From: Anaerolineaceae bacterium
Lineage (GTDB): Bacteria; Chloroflexota; Anaerolineae; Anaerolineales; Villigracilaceae
Direction of reading: 5' to 3'
Assembly (NCBI GenBank): GCA_009772985.1
Contig: WOUS01000001.1
Span: 310,001 to 374,000, forward strand
Length of the DNA: 64,000 bases
The notes under the pieces are model-generated. The model was not told the DNA's origin. It did no database searches and saw only the letters and a list, made by a program, of their open reading frames with translations. Below are positions 41,658-49,865 of the stretch, in pieces (position 1 is the first letter of the stretch; each line of letters opens with the position of its first letter). Made by a program: the position numbers and the translations under genes.

Positions 41658-42425
41658 TCATTTGAAAAGGGAGAGGTAATCAACTTTCTCGAAGATGGTC
41701 AGTTTGCCGCCGACGGTGGCATCCAGCACCTGGCGGCCCGCTTTTTCGTAGGCCTGGCGGGCGAAGCGGTAGGCGATCTCGGAGGTCTCCAGGTCGGGCA
41801 GTTGCCACTGGAAGCCCTTGCCGAAATAGTTGGCGGCGAAGTGGTTCGGGTCGTCGCCCTGCGAGGTGACAACCTGTCCCGCCGGGCCTTTGCTGGCGAA
41901 ATCGTGGTCTACGCCGATGAGGATGGCCTGCCCGAAGCCGAGGAAGTAGGCCAGTTGGAGAGCCACGTAGGTCACGGTGGCGCCGTGCCAGATGGGCTGG
42001 CGCGGGTCGGCGTAGAAGCCCGGCCTGTCGCGCACGCCGACGAGATCGAGGAAGATCGTGTCGGCGGACGGGCGGCCGATGTCGCGGCGGCAGGACCAGG
42101 GGATGAACTTCGGCATTGGCAGCGACATGATCTCCGCCGCGCACTGGCGGATGACCAAATAATTCACCGAGACGAAGTAGGTGGTGTGGAAGCCGAGTTC
42201 GGGGAAGAGCAGGTAGATGCGGTTCATCCCGAAGGTGAATTCGCCGCTCAGTTTCGTCAGGTCGGTGTCGCGCAGGCTGGGGCCGTTCCCGATGATGAAG
42301 CAGCGCTCCCCTTTGTGGGTGTCCTGCATGGCCGTGAGCTGGCGCAGGCTGCTGCGCGCCCAGGGATGTGCCGCAAAGTCCAGCCGGTTCTTCAGCCCGC
42401 GGGCGGCGGACAGGATGGGGTTCAT
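41658..42425 (-). CDS. DUF115/MptE-like protein of the glycan locus, copy 2
   Basis: 255 residues from the ATG at 42425 (4-bp overlap with the upstream capsule-type gene). RCFIIGNGPSLRDTDLTKLSGEFTFGMNRIYL, split over its first third, matches the paralogue at 19437 almost position by position. LIGVDHDFASKG, NHFAANYFGKGF and VGGKLTIFEKVDYLSLF are also shared. DUF115-type domains occur in Maf flagellin glycosyltransferases, so a role in transferring or handling a nonulosonic acid is plausible. This copy lacks the repeat-derived FQPANLPTF segment. Confidence 0.7.
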   Translation of the reverse strand: MNPILSAARGLKNRLDFAAHPWARSSLRQLTAMQDTHKGERCFIIGNGPSLRDTDLTKLSGEFTFGMNRIYLLFPELGFHTTYFVSVNYLVIRQCAAEIMSLPMPKFIPWSCRRDIGRPSADTIFLDLVGVRDRPGFYADPRQPIWHGATVTYVALQLAYFLGFGQAILIGVDHDFASKGPAGQVVTSQGDDPNHFAANYFGKGFQWQLPDLETSEIAYRFARQAYEKAGRQVLDATVGGKLTIFEKVDYLSLFK

Positions 42426-44074
42426 GCTTCCTCCAGCAGGAAATCGCCGCCGTGCAGGATGCCCTCCAGCACGGCGCGGACGGCAGGCGAACGGTCCGGG
42501 CGGAGGCGGGAGAGCGCGCCGGGCCGGACGCGGACGTAGCCGCGCTGTCCGGACGGCTCCAGGAATTCGCCGAACGGCAGGGAGGTGCGGAACAACTGGT
42601 AGTACAGGAAACGGCGGGCGTTGCGGAGGTGTTCGGGGCGGGGCTTGACCTCGGCCGCGCGCAGGAACTGCTCCAGCATCTCCCGGTAGGCGGGCACGCT
42701 CTCCGGGAAGAAGACGGCCGGGTACTGGGTGAAGCGCGCCTTGCCGGCGCACAGCACCGGCGCGCCCATGATGGACGCTTCGAGGCCGATGGTCGAGTTG
42801 TAGATCATCACGAACTTCGAGCGCTGGATGAGTTCGTACGAACTGAGAAACTCGTCCGCGGCGACGAAGACGATATTGGGCAATTTTGCCGCGCCGGTTT
42901 TTGCCACCCAGCCGGCCACCGATTCGCGCGCCGCCTTGCCGGGCCGCGCCTCGTCCGGGTGGGCGCGCAGGACGAACAGCGTCTCGGGATGGGCCTTTGC
43001 CGCCTCCAGCGCCAGGTCCAGCCAGGCGAACATGTCGGGGAAGACCACGTTCGAGTGCGGCTGGCTGGTGTCGAAGATGACGTTGGTAAAGACCGGCACA
43101 ACCTGCCGGAACCCGGCGGCCTTTTTTAGGAACGCCTCGCCCAGCCCCTTCATCTCCGGCCAGAACTGGATGCCGGCCATGCTGAACCGGCCCTGGAAAC
43201 GGTTTTCCAGATAGGCGTCGAGGCGGGCGTTCTGCGCCTCATCCAACTCGAATGTTTCGGGGATGGCGATGGGATAGGCCGTGGCCTCGCCCTCGGTGAA
43301 GTAGGCGCTGAACGGCTGGAGGCCGACCTCGTGCGTCACGACCCGGACCCCGCGCCGGCGCGCCAGGAAACGCGCCACCGCCTCCGGAAAGAACTGCCCG
43401 TTGAACAGCACCACCGCCTGCGGATCCGTTTCGTCGAGCAGACGGGAAAACTCGCGCGCCACGTTCCACGCGGACAGGAGGTACTCGCGGAACAGGAAGC
43501 GGGTCGCTTCATCGTCCTGCAAATTGTGGAGGCGCAGCCGCCAGCGCATGGATGGCAGGACGAGAGCGCCTAAAGGCAAGTGTTCAGTATCCAGTGTACA
43601 GTGTACAGTGGACAGTGGTTCGGGGAGGCGGCACTCGAAGGCGGACAGTTGCTCGACGGAGAGGCCGTCCAGCGCCGCGGCGAGCGCTTCGTCCCGGTGA
43701 TAGGAGAAGAAGCGCGCCCGCGCCCCAACGGTCTGGAAGCGGCTCTGGCGCACGCAGATCTTGCAGGGCGGAGCCGCGTCCGGGCGGTCGGGGTCCGCGC
43801 CCAGTACGCAGCGGCTCATCCCGGCGCTGCAAACGAAATGCACGACCGGCACGCCCGCCAGCCGCACCGCCCAGGAGGTGACCAGCGAGAACCCGGCGTT
43901 CAGGCTCAGGTCGTTGATGCGTGTGGAGGCGTTGAAGAAGATCACCGGTTTTTGCCCGCGGCGCGGGGAACACAGCGCCGCGCCTGCGGCCGGGCCGAGG
44001 ATGCGGCTGTAGTCTGCTAGGCGCACGCGCAGGCGCTCGATCCGTTTCAACGAAAACTTCTTATCATTTCCCAA
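42422..44074 (-). CDS. Capsule-polysaccharide-biosynthesis-like protein with in-frame tandem repeat
   Basis: 550 residues, soluble. The C-terminal half resembles capsule polysaccharide synthesis/CDP-glycerol-transferase-like GT-B proteins: VFTNVIFDTSQPHSNVVFP, TLFVLRAHPDEARPGK and FVMIYNSTIGLEASIMGAPVL. Near the N-terminus a Cys-rich stretch (CSAGMSRCVLG, CKICVRQSRF) may bind metal. At about residues 153-165 the peptide EPLSTVHCTLDTEHLPL comes from a CAGTGTACAGTG repeat and looks foreign. The exact reaction is unknown. Confidence 0.65.
   Translation of the reverse strand: MGNDKKFSLKRIERLRVRLADYSRILGPAAGAALCSPRRGQKPVIFFNASTRINDLSLNAGFSLVTSWAVRLAGVPVVHFVCSAGMSRCVLGADPDRPDAAPPCKICVRQSRFQTVGARARFFSYHRDEALAAALDGLSVEQLSAFECRLPEPLSTVHCTLDTEHLPLGALVLPSMRWRLRLHNLQDDEATRFLFREYLLSAWNVAREFSRLLDETDPQAVVLFNGQFFPEAVARFLARRRGVRVVTHEVGLQPFSAYFTEGEATAYPIAIPETFELDEAQNARLDAYLENRFQGRFSMAGIQFWPEMKGLGEAFLKKAAGFRQVVPVFTNVIFDTSQPHSNVVFPDMFAWLDLALEAAKAHPETLFVLRAHPDEARPGKAARESVAGWVAKTGAAKLPNIVFVAADEFLSSYELIQRSKFVMIYNSTIGLEASIMGAPVLCAGKARFTQYPAVFFPESVPAYREMLEQFLRAAEVKPRPEHLRNARRFLYYQLFRTSLPFGEFLEPSGQRGYVRVRPGALSRLRPDRSPAVRAVLEGILHGGDFLLEEA
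43580..43618. repeat. CAGTGTACAGTG tandem repeat inside CDS
   Basis: Units of cagtgtacagtg-type sequence, with tgttcagtatc variants, are translated on the minus strand as LSTVHCTLDTEH. The same family lies in the SpsF-type gene at 54135-54190. Confidence 0.7.
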
Positions 44075-44092
44075 TGGACCGATCCTCCGGCT

Positions 44093-45016
44093 TTACGCTG
44101 GTTTGGTCTTGCAGACGCCGACGGGCTGGTACTGCGGGTCCCATTTGCCCCAGGGCATGCCGTTATCGCCCGATTTGGAATAGAAAGGCGCCAGGTTGTC
44201 GCGCAGTTCGGCGCAGTCCTTCAGGGAGGCGAACAACGCGTCGAACCGGTCGTAGTTGGAGGGCGCGCCCGGCGCGAGGCTGAAGAGCCGCCGCAGGGTG
44301 GCGTCGGTGTAATTCCAGCCGCGGGAGGGTTCGTGGAACCAGTCCTTTTCTTTGGCCGCACCCAGCGTGGCAAGCAGCCTGCCGCCCGGCTTTAATTTGC
44401 GCATGATCTCGGAAACCACGCCCGGTAGTTCTTCGGACGCGTTGTGCTCGAGGGCCGAGACGGCCACCGCCGCGTCCAGCGAGTTGTCGGGAATGTCCGG
44501 CATGAAGGCCAGATCGTGGTGATAGAAGACCAGTTTGCCGGGGAAGGCTTTCGGCAGGGCGGACAGGAACAGCCCGCCCAGGCCGCGCAGCGCGGCGGAG
44601 ATTTTCCCCGCCCCGGCTGCCGCGGCGACGTTTTTGCGCACAATGGCCGCGCCCGATTTCAGGTCCGCGGGGCGCATGCCTGTCACGCGGTAACGCGCCC
44701 GGATGCCCAGCCTGAGTTCCGAGCGATCCACCCGGTCCACGCTGATGACTTTGGCCGCCTTCTGTTCGAGCAGGTGCCATTGCATCACGCCCAGGCCGGC
44801 CCCGGCGTCCAGAATGACGAGGCCGCGCGGGTTGCCCAGGTTTTCGAGCATCCAGGCCAGGTCCAGCAGGTAGTGCCAGCCCAGTTGGATGGGGAGCCGT
44901 TCGCTCAGGCGGGTCAATTCCGCCACCCGCTCACGATGCTTCGTCAGCAATTCTACGGACAGGATTTCGATCTTGTCGTTCACGGCTGCTTCCTCGCGCA
45001 TAGCCCGGCTAACCAT
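44093..45016 (-). CDS. SAM-dependent methyltransferase
   Basis: Up to 307 residues. LVILDAGAGLGVMQWHLL is motif I, KVISVDRVDRSE is motif II, and NSLDAAVAVSALEHN with MRKLKPGGRLLATL are the later class I motifs. The start is uncertain: ATG 45016 overlaps neuB by 8 bp, ATG 45001 is possible, and GTG 44983 has the best ribosome site (GAGGA, 7 nt before). The C-terminal YSKSGDNGMPWGKWDPQYQPV is unusual. It probably methylates a sugar of the locus. Confidence 0.75.
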   Translation of the reverse strand: MVSRAMREEAAVNDKIEILSVELLTKHRERVAELTRLSERLPIQLGWHYLLDLAWMLENLGNPRGLVILDAGAGLGVMQWHLLEQKAAKVISVDRVDRSELRLGIRARYRVTGMRPADLKSGAAIVRKNVAAAAGAGKISAALRGLGGLFLSALPKAFPGKLVFYHHDLAFMPDIPDNSLDAAVAVSALEHNASEELPGVVSEIMRKLKPGGRLLATLGAAKEKDWFHEPSRGWNYTDATLRRLFSLAPGAPSNYDRFDALFASLKDCAELRDNLAPFYSKSGDNGMPWGKWDPQYQPVGVCKTKPA

Positions 45017-45899
45017 TATCTTCCGATCCGACCCGGCGCAGCTTCTTGAGTGATGACTTCTCGCTCTCGTAGACTTTCTTCACGCCGTCGCCGAGCGAGG
45101 CCTCGCTGACGCGGATGTACTTGACCAGCCGCTCGAAGCCGCCCGGCTCCACCGAGGCGGCCTGGTCGCTGCCCCACATGGCGCGGTCGAGAGTGAGATG
45201 GCGTTCCACCATGCACGCACCCAGCGCCACCGCCACCGCCGATGGCACCAGTCCCACCTCGTGGCCGGAGTAGCCGATGGGATTATCCGGGAACGCCTCC
45301 CGCAGGGTCTGGATCATTTTCAGATTCAGTTCCTCCGGCTCGCACGGATAGGCGCTGGTGCAGTGCATGATGACCAGGTTCTTCGCCCCAACTTCTTCCA
45401 CGCCGCACTGGATCTCGTCCATCGTGGACATGCCCGTTGAGAGGATGACCGGCTTCTCGGTCCGGCGGACGCGGCGCAGCAGGTTGTGGTCGGTCAGCGA
45501 AGCGGAGGGGACCTTGTAGGCCGGGGTGTCGAACTGTTCCATAAAATCCACCGACTGCTCGTCCCAGACCGAGACCATCCACGGGATGCCTTTTTCCTTG
45601 CAGTGCCGGTCAATCTCGCGGTACTCGGCCTCGCCAAACTCGACCTTGCGGCGATAGTCGAGGTAGGTGATGTAGCCCCACGGCGTCTCGCGCATCTGGG
45701 TCTGCTGGGCGGGCGGCGTGGCGATTTCCGGCGTGCGCTTCTGGAACTTGACCGCGTCCGCGCCGGCGTGCACCGCTGCTTCGATCATCTGCTTGGCGGT
45801 CTCCAGGTCGCCGTTGTGGTTGATGCCAATCTCGGCGATGATGTAGGCCGGATGCCCGTCGCCGACGAGACGCTTGCCGATTTTGATTTCACGAGTCAT
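45009..45899 (-). CDS. neuB: NeuB-family nonulosonic acid synthase lacking the SAF domain
   Basis: 296 residues from the ATG at 45899 (AGGAGA ribosome site). The TIM-barrel domain is complete: AEIGINHNGD, AGADAVKFQKR, PVILSTGMSTMDEI, VIMHCTSAYPCEPEELNL and PIGYSGHEVG. Such enzymes condense phosphoenolpyruvate with a six-carbon amino sugar or sugar phosphate to give a nine-carbon acid. The antifreeze-like SAF domain that usually follows is absent; the protein ends 25 residues after the barrel. It is coupled (ATGA) to the NeuA-HAD fusion gene, so the two act in sequence. Confidence 0.88.
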   Translation of the reverse strand: MTREIKIGKRLVGDGHPAYIIAEIGINHNGDLETAKQMIEAAVHAGADAVKFQKRTPEIATPPAQQTQMRETPWGYITYLDYRRKVEFGEAEYREIDRHCKEKGIPWMVSVWDEQSVDFMEQFDTPAYKVPSASLTDHNLLRRVRRTEKPVILSTGMSTMDEIQCGVEEVGAKNLVIMHCTSAYPCEPEELNLKMIQTLREAFPDNPIGYSGHEVGLVPSAVAVALGACMVERHLTLDRAMWGSDQAASVEPGGFERLVKYIRVSEASLGDGVKKVYESEKSSLKKLRRVGSEDNG

Positions 45900-47146
45900 G
45901 ATGTTCTCCTGTTTTTTAAAATCATATCGCACAACTCCCGCACCGCGCCGCGGCCGCCGGGCTTGCCCAGGACGAAATCCGCGGCCTGCCGGACCTCGGG
46001 CTGGGCGTCCGCGACCGCCGCGGCCCAGCCGACGAGCGGGAAGCAGGGCAGGTCGTTGGTGTCGTTGCCGAGATAGACCGCGTGCGCCGGATCCACGCCG
46101 CGCTCCTCCAGCAGCCGCGTCAGCGCGGGACCTTTGTCCTGGATGCCCTGCACGAACGGGACCTTCAACTTCTGGCAGCGCGCCGCCACGACCGGGTTGA
46201 CTTCCTTCGAAATGACCACGGCCTCCACCCCGGCCTTCCTCAGCCGGGACAGCCCCTCGCTGTCCGAGCGGTTCGAGGCGACGGTCTCGCGCCCGTCCTG
46301 GTCGGTCCAGACGCGGTTATCGGTGATCACGCCGTCGAAATCCAGCACGAGCAGGTCCACCTTCTCCGGCATGGACCGGCGCTTATGTCCCGGTGATCTT
46401 GCCGGGATCGGCCCCGGCGTGACGAAGTCCAGCCCGCCGAAAGTTGCCAGCCATTCGTATTTCGCCCAGTCGGACAGGTTGTCCAGGTCCACGCTGTAGC
46501 GCGGGTCAATCACGAGCGGATAGATTGCCTCGCCGCTCATGGACTTCTTTTCGAGGATGGTCGCGGCGCGGATGGCGTCGATATGTCCGGTTTGCCAGTA
46601 GACGGGCGGCAGGATTTGGCGCGGCGCGTTGTACGGTTCGGCGAGGCCTTCCACGTCCAGCAGGTTCTGCATTGGCGCGTCCTCGCCGGAGGGCAGACGC
46701 CACATCTTGTGGGGATTCTGCCCCGCCGGGACGACGCCGCGCACGCAGTCCGCGTCCGGGTGCGACCGCAGGATTCGGATGGCGCGGTCCACGCAATCAC
46801 GCGGGCGGATGGGCGAGGTGGGGCGCAATTGTATCACCACATCGGGATGGTAGTTTTCGTTCTCGGCCAGCCAGCGCAGGGCGTGCTCGAAGACCGGCAG
46901 GTCGGTGGTCGCGTCCTGAGCGAACTCTGCCGGGCGCAGGAAGGGGGTCTCCGCACCGAACGAACGGGCGACGGCGGCGATCTCCTCGTCGTCCGTGCTG
47001 ACGATGGTGCGCGTCACCAGGTTCGATTGCCGCGCCGCGGCGATGCTCCACGCGATGAGCGGAACCCCGGCAAAGTCGCGAATGTTCTTGCGCGGGATGC
47101 CTTTCGATCCGCCGCGGGCGGGGATGAGGGCGAGGATTTCAGGTTT
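45896..47146 (-). CDS. Fusion of CMP-nonulosonic acid cytidylyltransferase (NeuA) and KdsC-like HAD phosphatase
   Basis: 416 residues. The N-terminal ~235 form a cytidylyltransferase (ALIPARGGSKGIPRKN, LRPTSPIRP, YWQTGHIDAIRA, YSVDLDNLSDW). The C-terminal ~160 form a HAD phosphatase of the KdsC/KDN-9-P type (LLVLDFDGVITDNRVW, then LGNDTNDLPCFPLVG). It could remove a 9-phosphate and activate the acid with CTP. The start is probably the TTG at 47146, with GGAG about 6 nt upstream; an ATG at 47209 is in frame but lies in the next gene's end. It is followed by neuB with 4-bp overlap. Confidence 0.88.
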   Translation of the reverse strand, partial: KPEILALIPARGGSKGIPRKNIRDFAGVPLIAWSIAAARQSNLVTRTIVSTDDEEIAAVARSFGAETPFLRPAEFAQDATTDLPVFEHALRWLAENENYHPDVVIQLRPTSPIRPRDCVDRAIRILRSHPDADCVRGVVPAGQNPHKMWRLPSGEDAPMQNLLDVEGLAEPYNAPRQILPPVYWQTGHIDAIRAATILEKKSMSGEAIYPLVIDPRYSVDLDNLSDWAKYEWLATFGGLDFVTPGPIPARSPGHKRRSMPEKVDLLVLDFDGVITDNRVWTDQDGRETVASNRSDSEGLSRLRKAGVEAVVISKEVNPVVAARCQKLKVPFVQGIQDKGPALTRLLEERGVDPAHAVYLGNDTNDLPCFPLVGWAAAVADAQPEVRQAADFVLGKPGGRGAVRELCDMILKNRRTS

Positions 47147-47192
47147 CAAGATATCTCCGTAGGGCAGATTTGCATGTCTGCTTGGGTGGACA

Positions 47193-47903
47193 CTAGTCAG
47201 CGCAGGCATAAAATTTATAAAAATGGCGCGACTTAACCAATTTGATGTTACCATCTCTGTCTACAAGAACTTCTACCGCGTCTGTGTAATGATCTTCACA
47301 GCCACACTGTGGTTCCAGGTCGGAAAATAAGTGTATAAGATAGCCATTTTTAGTTTCTTCCACAAATGTATCTTCAATTTCATTAACAAAATAAAAACGA
47401 TCGTAGTAGAAATCAATTTCAATACCATACATTGCATAATAATTCGTAGAGGCCAAAACGTAGCTTAATGCTTCATCTGGTGACTCGATCGGTACAGACA
47501 TGGCTTTGATTTCTTCTTTTCCAATGAATTGATAAGCGCCATCCCTGAATGTCAAAAAGGCTTCCGTACGATAAGATAAATAACACCCAACTACAGTGAA
47601 ATCAGTCCCAATGGGTTCTAATCCGTAATTTTCGCACGTCACTACTGGATAAGGTAATCCGCCGAGCAGGTGATTGACACCTATTCTTTCACAGCCCAGT
47701 TCAAGAAGTGGGCTCTCGGATGAGCAAAGCCCTGAATAGTGTCCTGGAATATATTCAGTTAGGGGACATCCAGCATCTTCAATCCAATCCGTATTAATCA
47801 TAAGATTGGGTTCCGTGTGATGAACAACTGTGGGGTGCTTTGACGATGATGAGCAGGCTGAGATGGCGAACAAAACTAACAAGACTTGTGCTACTTTTTT
47901 CAT
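47193..47903 (-). CDS. Hypothetical lipoprotein on an AT-rich island
   Basis: 236 residues. The signal peptide ends in ISAC (Cys17) with a Ser-rich start of the mature part. It contains eight or more cysteines (CGCEDH near the C-terminus) and no family I recognise. An AAGGAG ribosome site precedes the ATG. The base composition is much more AT-rich than that of the genes on both sides, and rare-looking codons are common, which suggests recent transfer. It interrupts the neuA/neuB group and the SDR/oxidoreductase group, so it is probably a passenger rather than a pathway gene. Confidence 0.7.
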   Translation of the reverse strand: MKKVAQVLLVLFAISACSSSSKHPTVVHHTEPNLMINTDWIEDAGCPLTEYIPGHYSGLCSSESPLLELGCERIGVNHLLGGLPYPVVTCENYGLEPIGTDFTVVGCYLSYRTEAFLTFRDGAYQFIGKEEIKAMSVPIESPDEALSYVLASTNYYAMYGIEIDFYYDRFYFVNEIEDTFVEETKNGYLIHLFSDLEPQCGCEDHYTDAVEVLVDRDGNIKLVKSRHFYKFYACAD

Positions 47904-47977
47904 AAGACAACTCCTTGATATTTAGGGGTCGCCATGCACAAGGATGCAGGACACCGCTGACCACGGCAACAAACCAC

Positions 47978-48005
47978 GGTCGGTCGTCCATCGTCGGTCG
48001 TCGGT
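47978..48005. repeat. GTCGTCCGTCG-type tandem repeat beside SDR gene
   Basis: cggtcggtcgtccatcgtcg-type units lie just after the stop of the SDR gene. The complementary family (gacgacgaacgacggacgac) is found inside the GT4 gene at 55971-55999. Confidence 0.6.
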
Positions 48006-48006
48006 T

Positions 48007-48837
48007 TCACCACGCCGTCCAACCTCCGTCCACGACCACGTTCCCGCCGGTCATGTACGACGAGGCGTCCGAGGCCAGGAACAACAGCGCGCCGTTCATC
48101 TCGTCCTTGCGTGCCATGCGTCCCAGGATGGTCTTGGCGGAATAATTCTGCACGAAAGTCTCATCGTGGTTATTGTACACGCCTCCGGGCGTGAGCGCGT
48201 TTACGCGCATCCCGGTCCCGGCGTAATAGGCGGCGAGATACTTGGTGAATCCCAGCACGCCCGCCTTCGTCACCGTGTAGTAGACCGGCTTGAACGCCAG
48301 CCGCTTGCCGTCCTTGACGTAAATCCGCTGGTCGGGGCCGTTCAGCCCGTAGGTCGAGCAAATATTGATAATGCTGCCGCGCTTGCCCTGCGCCAGCATC
48401 GGCTTGACGCACGCCTGCGTCACCAGAAACATGCCGGTCAGATTGACGTTCAGCGCCGCGTTCCACTGGTCGAGCGGATAGTCCTCGAACTTGCCCGGCG
48501 TGATGCCTTTCGCCAGCGCCTCGGGATCGAACTTCGGGTCCAGCGCGGCGCTGTTGACGAGGATGTCGAGACGGCCAAATTCCTTCAACGTGAACTGGAC
48601 CAGCGCCTCGACCGAATCCGGTTTGGTGATGTCCGCCGCCACAGCCCGGACCGGGAACCCGTCCGCCGTTAATTCGGCCGCGACCTTCCCGGCCGCGTCC
48701 GCGTTCAGGTCGGCAACCGCCACCGACGCGCCGGCCTCGGCCAGCGTGCGGCAGAACTCGCGGCCGAGCAGTCCCGCCCCGCCGGTGACGACCGCGACCT
48801 TCCCCGCCAGATTGAATTTATCTAGAATGTTCGTCAT
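48007..48837 (-). CDS. Short-chain dehydrogenase/reductase of the nonulosonic acid group
   Basis: 276 residues. VVTGGAGLLGREFCRTLAEAG is the cofactor motif, followed by LDILVNSAALDP, the catalytic YYTVTKAG and ALTPGGVYNNHDETF. The size and the Y-x-x-x-K spacing are those of classical SDRs; PtmA-like SDRs occur in legionaminic acid loci. It is coupled to the Gfo/Idh/MocA-type gene at 48834 by a 4-bp overlap, so both probably adjust the oxidation state of one sugar intermediate. The substrate is not proven. Confidence 0.85.
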   Translation of the reverse strand: MTNILDKFNLAGKVAVVTGGAGLLGREFCRTLAEAGASVAVADLNADAAGKVAAELTADGFPVRAVAADITKPDSVEALVQFTLKEFGRLDILVNSAALDPKFDPEALAKGITPGKFEDYPLDQWNAALNVNLTGMFLVTQACVKPMLAQGKRGSIINICSTYGLNGPDQRIYVKDGKRLAFKPVYYTVTKAGVLGFTKYLAAYYAGTGMRVNALTPGGVYNNHDETFVQNYSAKTILGRMARKDEMNGALLFLASDASSYMTGGNVVVDGGWTAW

Positions 48838-49865
48838 AAAATTCCTTTCAGAGAAATGGTCTTCCCCTGCGCTGCGGATTGTTTCGCCGCCAGCGCCAGT
48901 TGCAGGGCGCGCACGCCGTCATCCAGCGTGCAGACTGGTTCGGCCTCGCCGCGCGCCACGGCGATGAAATGCCGCATCTGGTCGAGGAACAGCGTGTTGC
49001 GTTCGAAGCCTGCGGGCGGGGCAAACTGCTCCACGACCGGCGCGGGCGGGTTGGCGCTCCACGTCCCGAAGGCGGCGGACATGCGGAAGAAATGCAGCAC
49101 GCCGTCGGCGTTGTCCCAGCGGAGCGTGCCAGCGGTTCCGGCGATTTCCAGCCGGTGCATGGGCGGGCGCTGGACGTAGTTGACATGCACGCCGCCGAGC
49201 GCGCCGTTCGCAAAGCGCAGGCCGATCTCGGCCGCGTCCTCCACGTCAATCTCAAGGGGGGAGACGCGCCCGTTGAACGACCAGACCGACTCCACCTCGC
49301 CCGCCAGCCAGCGGACGTAGTCGAGCGGGTGGGTGAGCGTGCGGATGACGCCGCCGCCCAGGTCGGCGCGCGCCGCGTAGGATTGGCGATAATCCTCCCA
49401 CGGGTGCCAGTCCGGCAGGTACTCGCCCCAGTGGGCGTGGACGGTCAGCGCCTGGCCAAGCGCGCCGCTGGCGATGATGTCTGCGGCTTTTTTTAGCGTG
49501 GGATGGAAGCGGAACTGGAACCCGACCAGGATGCGGCTGCCGGACTTTTCCGCCGCGGCGGCCAGCCGGTCGAGCCGTTCCGTGGACCCGGAGACCGGTT
49601 TTTCCAAAAAGACGGCACAGCCCGCCTCGACCGCGGGGATGGCAACATCGAGGTGCAGGGCGGTGGGATTCGCCACGATAACGGCGGCAGGACGAAGGTC
49701 CAGCGCGGCGCGCAGGTCGGTTTCCACCGGCAGGCCGGAGAGTTCGTCATCCGGCAGGGTGGCGCGGTGCGACCGGTACAGGAGGATGTCGGTCTCGCCG
49801 AGCGCCCGCAGGTTGCGCAGGTGGCGGCGTCCGATGGAACCGAGTCCGGCGATCAGGATCTTCAT
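48834..49865 (-). CDS. Gfo/Idh/MocA-family oxidoreductase
   Basis: 343 residues from the ATG at 49865. ILIAGLGSIGRRHLRNLRALG is the Rossmann motif and VFLEKPVSGS carries the EKP motif with the catalytic Lys. GGGVIRTLTHPLDYVRWLAGE matches the C-terminal substrate-binding sheet with its conserved His. Such enzymes oxidise or epimerise sugar or nucleotide-sugar hydroxyls with NAD(P). It overlaps the SGNH-like gene upstream and the SDR gene downstream by 4 bp each. Confidence 0.9.
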   Translation of the reverse strand: MKILIAGLGSIGRRHLRNLRALGETDILLYRSHRATLPDDELSGLPVETDLRAALDLRPAAVIVANPTALHLDVAIPAVEAGCAVFLEKPVSGSTERLDRLAAAAEKSGSRILVGFQFRFHPTLKKAADIIASGALGQALTVHAHWGEYLPDWHPWEDYRQSYAARADLGGGVIRTLTHPLDYVRWLAGEVESVWSFNGRVSPLEIDVEDAAEIGLRFANGALGGVHVNYVQRPPMHRLEIAGTAGTLRWDNADGVLHFFRMSAAFGTWSANPPAPVVEQFAPPAGFERNTLFLDQMRHFIAVARGEAEPVCTLDDGVRALQLALAAKQSAAQGKTISLKGIL

